A program made the translations under genes and the position numbers. Below, one piece after another: positions 1-4,090 of a stretch of DNA of 10,658 bases (position 1 is the first letter of the stretch; each line of letters opens with the position of its first letter). Source of the stretch: Actinomycetota bacterium. Its GTDB lineage: Bacteria > Desulfobacterota > Deferrimicrobia > Deferrimicrobiales > Deferrimicrobiaceae. The DNA is taken from assembly GCA_016844415.1 (NCBI GenBank), contig JAENIX010000063.1:1-10658 (forward strand). Direction: 5' to 3'. The notes under the pieces were generated by a model. The model saw only the letters and a program-made list of their open reading frames with translations. It made no database searches and had not been told where the DNA came from.

Positions 1-512
1 AGCCGGCCCCGCTCACGCCGACACCCGAGCCGGTCTCCCTCGCGGAGCTGTACGACCTGTCGCGCGGAAAGCGGTTCGGGGAGAAGGTCCACCGCGTCTT
101 CGAGGCGTATCCGCCGGTGACCGACCCGTGGCCGCCGCCGGGGTCGGCCCTTCCGGTGGCCTGGAACGGGGAAGAGGAGCGCCGGTGGAATGCGATCGTC
201 GCCGCCGTACGCTCCTCCCCCCTGCGCCGGGAGCTTCGCTCCTCCCGCGTCGTCGGCACGGAGCTGCCGCTCCTTCGGGTCCGCGGCTTCACTGCGGGCG
301 AGGCGCGCGCCGACCTCGTCGTTCGGCTTCCCGGACCGGCGGGGGAGCTGCGGGTCATCGATTACAAGACCGGGGAGCGCGACCGGGCGCTCGAGGAGGC
401 GTACTTCCTCCAGCTGCGGGAGTACCGCGACATCCTCTCCGAGGCGTGGCGCGTCCCCGTCCGCGCCACCCTCTGGTACGTCGAATCCGGGGCGTCGTTC
501 GAAGTGAGCTGA
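1..512 (+). CDS. RecB/AddA-type PD-(D/E)XK nuclease domain, C-terminal end (5' partial)
   Basis: The frame is open from the window edge (first full codon at base 3) to TGA at 510-512, giving 169 residues without the N-terminus. It shows the ordered nuclease motifs of the PD-(D/E)XK domain at the end of UvrD-family helicase-nucleases (AddA, RecB): GEKVHRVFE (His30, Glu34 of the fragment), ARADLVV (Asp104), VIDYKTG (Asp120, Lys122) and QLREY (Gln137, Tyr141). In that family the Asp-Asp-Lys set binds metal and cuts DNA, and the enzyme resects double-strand breaks for recombination. The helicase part would lie upstream, so I cannot tell AddA from AddB or a stand-alone nuclease, and I give no symbol. 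An apparent GTG start at 117 is internal, since the His/Glu motif lies before it. Confidence 0.85.
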   Translation, partial: PAPLTPTPEPVSLAELYDLSRGKRFGEKVHRVFEAYPPVTDPWPPPGSALPVAWNGEEERRWNAIVAAVRSSPLRRELRSSRVVGTELPLLRVRGFTAGEARADLVVRLPGPAGELRVIDYKTGERDRALEEAYFLQLREYRDILSEAWRVPVRATLWYVESGASFEVS

Positions 513-538
513 TCGTCAACCGAAACCACACAACCGAA

Positions 539-684
539 AACCCCAGAACCGGGACGCACCGCAGAACAGGGACGTTCCTGAGAACTCCAGATAATTAAGG
601 ACGTCTGTCCCACTTCAACGGGAGTTCTCAGGAACGTCCCTGTTCTGCGGTGCTTGTATTGCGGTCTGTCCCGGTTCTGGGGTT
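539..684. repeat. Long palindromic repeat element 1 (nested hairpin, modular GGGAC words)
   Basis: The outer arms 539-555 and 668-684 are perfect 17-bp reverse complements. The inner arms 556-588 and 621-653 are perfect 33-bp reverse complements. The central loop is 589-620. Fourteen unpaired bases (654-667) sit only on the right side. Words such as AACCCCAGAACCGGGAC and GGGACGTTCCT recur in the element at 10334-10512. The two are therefore members of one modular family, not simple terminators. Such elements resemble REP/BIME or MITE-like repeats mobilised by Y1 (RAYT) transposases; that link is inference, as no transposase lies in the window. The element fills the gap between the nuclease gene and the zinc-ribbon gene, and could also stop transcription leaving the nuclease gene. 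Confidence 0.85.
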
Positions 685-693
685 CGCTATAAT
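665..693 (+). promoter_or_regulatory. Probable promoter of the zinc-ribbon gene
   Basis: A perfect TATAAT lies at 688-693, about 40 bp before the ATG at 735. With a 17-bp spacer the -35 position falls at 665-670 (TCTGTC). This is a poor match and lies at the right edge of palindromic element 1. The -10 box is convincing; the -35 is weak. Confidence 0.5.
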
Positions 694-1598
694 GGATTCG
701 TCATCGCGGCAATCAACAACCGGGAGGGGACAACATGACCGGCGGGATCAGAAAGGCGTCCGAGAGCGAAGGGGAGTATTTCGCAAGGCTCGAGTTCGAG
801 CGGAGAAAGCAGGTCGAGGAGGGGAAGCATCGGCGGATGGCCGAAGAGGAGAAGCGTCAGCGGAAGGAGCTGCACTTCATGCACTGCCCCAAGTGCGGGA
901 TGAAGCTGATCGAGGTGGACTACAAGACCCTGAAGGTCGACCGGTGTTCCTCGTGCGACGGGCTCTGGCTGGATGCGGGGGAACTCGAGGCCGCCGTCGG
1001 GCTCGAAAAGGGGTTGTTGGGGAGAATCTTCGGGCTTTAGCCGAGCCGCCTCAGGTAGATGAGCTTGTCGTCGCCGATCGCGTAGTAGTCGGGCAGCCGC
1101 GCGGCGAGGGTGCAGCCGACCTTGTCGTAGAAGAGCCGCTGGGTGGGTCCAAGTACCCTTCGCGGTACCCTCGCCGGTCGCCCCCTCAAACTTTCCCGTT
1201 CCCCCTGTGATGATTTCGATTTCTTCCCAGGGACCACTCGGTCCTCCGATCCCATAACTCGTTAAGATGGCATTGGTGAAAAGCTTATCGCCATTCGCAC
1301 CGGTGAGAATTGCAAAACCCTGACCTTCCATGGTCGTAGCATCGATTTGATGCCAGCAGAGCGCTCCAAAATAATCGCTCGCACCCGAATGCGAGGAGAC
1401 CCCCTTCCCGATCGAGATAACCAGAAGCGTATCAACGGGGCAAAGGCCGGTATCAAGGCCGGCCCCAGGGCCCATCACATACATTTCCCCACTCCAGGAA
1501 CCCTTCAAGGACCCCTCATCCCCTGCGGGGCATACACACACGAAGAACAAGGCAGAGAACAGGAACAGAACCGTTGTAATAGCGAGAGTTCTTTTCAT
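687..1598 (-). CDS. Secreted protein of unknown function, 3' end lost; frame reads on antisense
   Basis: ATG at 1596-1598 is preceded by a good ribosome site (AAGGAGA, 1606-1612). Residues 1-26 form a Sec signal peptide: MKRT, a long Phe/Leu/Val core, then CPAGDEG. About residues 30-150 form a Gly-rich, beta-type domain ending in GGTGKFEGATGEGTAKGT. Small exported bacterial beta-barrel-like proteins often have such a GTGxFxGATGxG motif near the C-terminus. Only this part (about 1150-1598) looks genuine. Beyond it the frame runs out of phase over the GNAT remnant and antisense to the whole zinc-ribbon gene, giving an Arg/Pro/Leu-rich tail to a stop at 687. I read this as a gene cut by recombination, so the 303-residue product is probably chimeric or non-functional. 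It lies downstream of the operator/leader block at 1716-1802. Function is not recognised. Confidence 0.6.
   Translation of the reverse strand: MKRTLAITTVLFLFSALFFVCVCPAGDEGSLKGSWSGEMYVMGPGAGLDTGLCPVDTLLVISIGKGVSSHSGASDYFGALCWHQIDATTMEGQGFAILTGANGDKLFTNAILTSYGIGGPSGPWEEIEIITGGTGKFEGATGEGTAKGTWTHPAALLRQGRLHPRRAAARLLRDRRRQAHLPEAARLKPEDSPQQPLFEPDGGLEFPRIQPEPVARGTPVDLQGLVVHLDQLHPALGAVHEVQLLPLTLLLFGHPPMLPLLDLLSPLELEPCEILPFALGRLSDPAGHVVPSRLLIAAMTNPL
735..1040 (+). CDS. Small zf-TFIIB zinc-ribbon protein
   Basis: A 101-residue protein with an ATG start preceded by GGAGG at 723-727, seven bases upstream. The N-terminal half (about residues 7-50) is a highly charged, Glu/Arg/Lys-rich helix that may form a coiled coil. 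The C-terminal half carries CPKCG, about 20 residues, then CSSCDGLWLDAGELE. This is the two-CxxC zinc ribbon of the zf-TFIIB family with its typical W-D-x-GE tail. The family is widespread and mostly uncharacterised; zinc binding is expected, and a nucleic-acid role is only a guess. Its TAG stop overlaps the TAA stop of the convergent GNAT remnant on the other strand. A long open frame runs antisense through the whole gene, but the zinc-ribbon signature, ribosome site and -10 box mark this strand as the coding one. Confidence 0.88.
   Translation: MTGGIRKASESEGEYFARLEFERRKQVEEGKHRRMAEEEKRQRKELHFMHCPKCGMKLIEVDYKTLKVDRCSSCDGLWLDAGELEAAVGLEKGLLGRIFGL
1037..1150 (-). pseudogene. GNAT acetyltransferase, 3'-end remnant
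   Basis: On the minus strand the frame ending at TAA (1037-1039) encodes FYDKVGCTLAARLPDYYAIG followed by DDKLIYLRRLG. This is the last part of a GNAT N-acetyltransferase: the acetyl-CoA-side helix ending in the FYxKxG motif, then the final strand. It nearly matches the end of the GNAT gene at 10502-10658. Upstream of about 1140-1150 the similarity stops and the sequence becomes the 3' part of a secreted-protein gene in a different frame. No start codon or N-terminal half of the enzyme is present, so this is a fragment. The frame stays open to 1255, but that part is only a shadow of the secreted-protein gene. Confidence 0.75.
1046..1132. repeat. Direct repeat, left copy (GNAT 3' end)
   Basis: This 87-bp segment matches 10511-10597 in the same orientation with two mismatches (at 1050 and 1098). 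The match breaks off sharply at 1133/10598, apart from a few bases. The two copies bracket about 9.4 kb. The layout is like an element inserted in the 3' end of a gene, with the target end carried at both junctions. Confidence 0.85.
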
Positions 1599-1715
1599 CG
1601 AATTTTCTCCTTTCCGAGTTCATCTGGTTACGTGTTCGGTTGACGTTTTATCACCCCGATTCCACGAGGCGTGACCCGCCAGTCGCTCGCACCACCCCCC
1701 TTCCGTAAGTGACGT

Positions 1716-1755
1716 CCGACCGGAGGGGCCCGGAGGCTCCGGCACAGCCGTCTCC
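1716..1755 (-). promoter_or_regulatory. Conserved 5' leader hairpin plus CGGTCGG, copy 1
   Basis: Read on the minus strand, GGAG (1752-1755) pairs with CTCC (1732-1735). Inside this, CGGC-TGT-GCCG forms a stem with a three-base loop. CGGTCGG follows at 1716-1722, nine bases after the hairpin. The same plan with different stem bases occurs at 6760-6797. The hairpin begins nine bases after the TAATGT box, so it would sit at or near the 5' end of the transcript. I could not match it to a riboswitch family I know. Confidence 0.45.
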
Positions 1756-1764
1756 ATGGCTCCC

Positions 1765-1802
1765 ACATTAGGCTGGGACGGGTCACGGATTGGTCACGGA
1801 TT
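1765..1802 (-). promoter_or_regulatory. Putative SARP-type operator and -10 box, copy 1
   Basis: On the minus strand, AATCCGTGACC occurs twice back to back (1792-1802 and 1781-1791), an exact 11-bp period. Ten bases later comes TAATGT (1765-1770), a possible -10 box. SARP/BTAD regulators are known to bind direct repeats about 11 bp apart just upstream of the -10 of target genes. The block lies between the regulator remnant and the secreted-protein gene, and recurs with identical spacing at 6809-6846. Assignment to the SARP regulator is inference. Confidence 0.45.
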
Positions 1803-1896
1803 CGGGGAAAAAAGAAAGAAGAACGAATTCCAGCAAAACCCGGCGAAAAACTTCAAGGAGTGGTTTGCCCCGGCCTCGGGTACGCCGGGAAAGGGA

Positions 1897-2070
1897 TCAG
1901 ACCGTGGAGCGACCGAGCGAGGCCGCGATGGCCCGCGTCTCGGCGGAAGGATCCACGCCGAGTACCGACGACAACGTCTTCCGGCAGCGCCGGTAGACGG
2001 AGAGGGCCTTGGCCTCCTGTCCCTGCTTTATGTGACAGACCATGAGCCGGCGGTAAAGCTCCTCAAAGGC
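1897..2070 (-). pseudogene. BTAD/SARP regulator, 3'-end remnant
   Basis: The minus strand encodes FEELYRRLMVCHIKQGQEAK and on to SLGRSTV before a TGA at 1897-1899. By eye 49 of the 56 residues equal the C-terminus of the intact regulator at 6941-10159; most DNA differences are silent. This is the last pair of helices of a bacterial transcriptional activator domain. Upstream of about 2070 the likeness ends. The frame stays open to a stop at 2206-2208, but no plausible start codon precedes the regulator-like part. The ATPase, TPR and DNA-binding domains are absent. It is the tail of a second, paralogous regulator gene. Similarity continues past its stop into the operator/leader block. Confidence 0.8.
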
Positions 2071-2265
2071 GAGAATCTTTCCGAAGGGGATGAACTGGGG
2101 CCGATTCGCGCACGCGAGGCGGTGCTGCGCATGAGCGTGGGGGACAGCGGCAACATGGGGTGTGACTACCTGATCATCGGCACATCGTCGCTTGTAGGCA
2201 ATAATTCACGGAATCCCTTGCTCAAGGTACGTAACGACACGTTTGAAATTCTTTCCGCCACCTGA
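2071..2265. other. Spacer without a recognised gene
   Basis: Between the regulator remnant and the porin stop codon I find no gene with a start, ribosome site and family likeness. One minus-strand frame is open from 2205 down into the regulator remnant but has no start codon, and its residues match nothing I recognise. This is probably decayed DNA at the break point of the lost regulator gene. No terminator with a T-run is evident after the porin. Confidence 0.5.
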
Positions 2266-3666
2266 TCAGAAATAGGTCTGGAGACGCATCCCGACGACCC
2301 CAACACGGTTGACACCAATCCGCCCGGACTGGATGTATTGGAAGTCCGGAGTGAGCTGGAGCCAGGGTGTGATGGCGAAGTTGTAGAACGCCTCCCAGCC
2401 GTACTCCGTGCCGAACGCACCGGCCAGGATCGGCTGTTGCTTGAGTTCCCCCGATTCAATGAATGCGTAGAAGCCCAGGCCGTAGCGGTCGAGTGGGCGT
2501 GAAGGAATCACGCCACGCCCCCCGACCCCGCCGCTGACGAACATGTTCCAGAGATTCCGATCTTCCGGGGCGTAGTAGAAACGCAAGAAGACGCCGATGC
2601 CCTCCGGCGTCTTGTCGAATTGTGCCGTATGAACCGTGGGCGTGCTCGCCTTTTTCCGCATGAAGATATACTGGTCGGCGCTGAATCCGACGACCCAGTT
2701 GCCGTTCTTTTGGGGAAGATCAAAGCCAAGAAGGATATTTCGCGCCAGATCGGGATTGTCGATCGCCAGGACGTCCTGGCTATTGTACCCGATGATGGGA
2801 AGCGCTTCCCCGGGCAGGTCGCCGAGCTTCCAGTTCAACGTTACCAAGACGCCGGTCGAATACTCGGAGAAGAGGCCGCCCGGAGATCCCCGGACATTAT
2901 CTTTGTCATTGCTGGACAGGATGAACGGCGCGACGTTGACGTTCGGGGTCGCCTGGTAGCACAATGCGATCCCGTGAAGGGATTGCGCAGCGGATAAAAC
3001 TCCCAGGAGCAGGCTGTTCTTGAATGCCGAATTCATGAACTGGGTCTGCCCGTCGTTCGCGAAGCGGTTGATGTCGCTGAAATCGCCGAACAGGGTTCGT
3101 CCGGTGAGTAACGAGAGCTTCTCGGTCAACCCCTGGAGGAGATAATACTCCTCGAGAAATGATTCACTATCCTCGGCCGAATCGGGTGTCGAATAGTTCC
3201 AGTTGACTGGAGACAGGGTCCGGGCCGTGGAGTTAACGCTACGACCGAATTTCGTTCGGCCGTGAACCGTGAGGAGCCCCGCGGGCCACAAGCCGAGCCG
3301 CCCGCTATCGAGAGCCAGAGAGTAGTCGGCTGTTCCGCTGTACTTCCATTCCTTATCCTCGCTGCCCGATGTGACACCCTGGTACACCTGAGTCACACTC
3401 AAGTCGAGTGCGACACCCTTATCGTAGAGCCACTGGCGCTTTCCGTCGGGGTCTCCGAAGAGCGTCGACCGTTCCCGGAAATTGCCTGTGTAATCCGAAA
3501 CGGGCGTCCGATCCGGCGCGGCCGTCATGATGGAAGGCTTGCCCTTCTCCGTCGCAAGCTCGTTCGAATCGGCCCAGGCCGATGGCGTGAACACCGCCAA
3601 GATAAGGGCAACGAAGAACCAAGAGTGGACTTCCCTGATTTTGCAGACACCTGATCGGGTGATCAT
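2266..3666 (-). CDS. OprB-type carbohydrate-selective porin
   Basis: A 466-residue outer-membrane beta-barrel protein. ATG at 3664-3666 follows a GGGGGGA ribosome site. A Sec signal peptide with core WFFVALILAVF ends at the likely cleavage site AWA-DS (residues 30-32). The mature part starts with WLYDKGVALDLSVTQVYQGV, then a repeated pattern of short amphipathic strands and Gly/Asn/Asp-rich turns, with LDSGRLGLWPAGLL and the closing strand GVVGMRLQTYF. A terminal Phe and the 'Y-x-x-G-V-x-L' opening are hallmarks of the OprB family, which lets sugars or other small solutes cross the outer membrane. The length fits the family. The substrate cannot be told from sequence. A strong sigma-70 promoter lies just upstream, and the gene appears to be transcribed alone. 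Confidence 0.85.
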   Translation of the reverse strand: MITRSGVCKIREVHSWFFVALILAVFTPSAWADSNELATEKGKPSIMTAAPDRTPVSDYTGNFRERSTLFGDPDGKRQWLYDKGVALDLSVTQVYQGVTSGSEDKEWKYSGTADYSLALDSGRLGLWPAGLLTVHGRTKFGRSVNSTARTLSPVNWNYSTPDSAEDSESFLEEYYLLQGLTEKLSLLTGRTLFGDFSDINRFANDGQTQFMNSAFKNSLLLGVLSAAQSLHGIALCYQATPNVNVAPFILSSNDKDNVRGSPGGLFSEYSTGVLVTLNWKLGDLPGEALPIIGYNSQDVLAIDNPDLARNILLGFDLPQKNGNWVVGFSADQYIFMRKKASTPTVHTAQFDKTPEGIGVFLRFYYAPEDRNLWNMFVSGGVGGRGVIPSRPLDRYGLGFYAFIESGELKQQPILAGAFGTEYGWEAFYNFAITPWLQLTPDFQYIQSGRIGVNRVGVVGMRLQTYF

Positions 3667-3748
3667 GAGGGTCCCCCCGATCCTTGATCAGCATGCGGCG
3701 GCACGCGGACGCACTTCGCGATCGAGACGGCCGGACAAGAGGAAAGTC

Positions 3749-3777
3749 ATCATACTGTAAGGGTTTTCCCACGTCAA
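3749..3777 (-). promoter_or_regulatory. Sigma-70 promoter of the porin gene
   Basis: On the minus strand TTGACG (3772-3777), a 17-bp spacer and TATGAT (3749-3754) form a near-consensus promoter. They lie about 80 bp upstream of the porin ATG. This predicts strong basal expression with a 5' UTR of about 75 nt. Confidence 0.75.
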
Positions 3778-3800
3778 CCGCAGCTATGGGGACCCATTAT

Positions 3801-3983
3801 TCACCCCGAAACAGGCGGTCGTTTCGGCTCCTCGGGGTACTTCCGGCGACGAAGAATCTCCCCGAGTTCCTCGATATTCGAGAAGACCATCTTCTTCTCG
3901 GTCCCCGCCACCTCGACGGTCCCGATCATAACGCGGGACTTCCTTCCGGGGCGGCGGTAGATGCGAACGACGTAGCTGTCCAT
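3801..3983 (-). CDS. Small hypothetical protein (60 aa)
   Basis: ATG at 3981-3983; product begins MDSYVVRIYRRPGRKSRVMI and contains GTVEVAGTEKKMVFSNIEELGEIL. The pattern is beta-strand / beta-strand / strand / helix: VVRIYRR, VMIGTVEV, KMVF, then the helix NIEELGEILRRR. It looks like a compact folded domain and not a random frame. Similar tiny proteins ending in 'F.n.eEL..iL' are familiar as conserved hypotheticals in related bacteria, but I know no function. It is basic and has no signal peptide, so it is probably cytoplasmic. GGAGG occurs upstream but about 16 bases from the ATG, farther than usual, so the start is not certain. The gene lies between the porin promoter and a strong hairpin after the Ig-repeat gene. 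Confidence 0.65.
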   Translation of the reverse strand: MDSYVVRIYRRPGRKSRVMIGTVEVAGTEKKMVFSNIEELGEILRRRKYPEEPKRPPVSG

Positions 3984-4029
3984 GGCTTATTACCGGAAAC
4001 CTCCAGTTTTCACCGCAGATACCCCAGAA

Positions 4030-4066
4030 GCCGTGGGGCGGCGGAATGTTTCCGCCGCCCCACGGC
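4030..4066 (-). terminator. Strong GC hairpin after the Ig-repeat gene
   Basis: The arms 4030-4046 and 4050-4066 are perfect 17-bp reverse complements around a three-base loop. The hairpin begins 24 bases downstream of the stop codon at 4091. No T-run follows on the minus strand, so it is not a textbook intrinsic terminator. It probably ends or stabilises the upstream mRNA and separates it from the 60-residue gene. Confidence 0.6.
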
Positions 4067-4090
4067 GTACCGTGTCGGTTCGAATAAACA

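Noticed and set aside
2074..2205. Open minus-strand frame upstream of the regulator remnant, with a faint VanZ-like phrase (QFIPFGKIL).
   Set aside because: No start codon, no membrane segments and too short to support a family call.
1756..2265. A 169-codon plus-strand frame over the regulator remnant.
   Set aside because: It is antisense to a segment whose minus-strand translation matches the BTAD C-terminus, and its product matches nothing I recognise.
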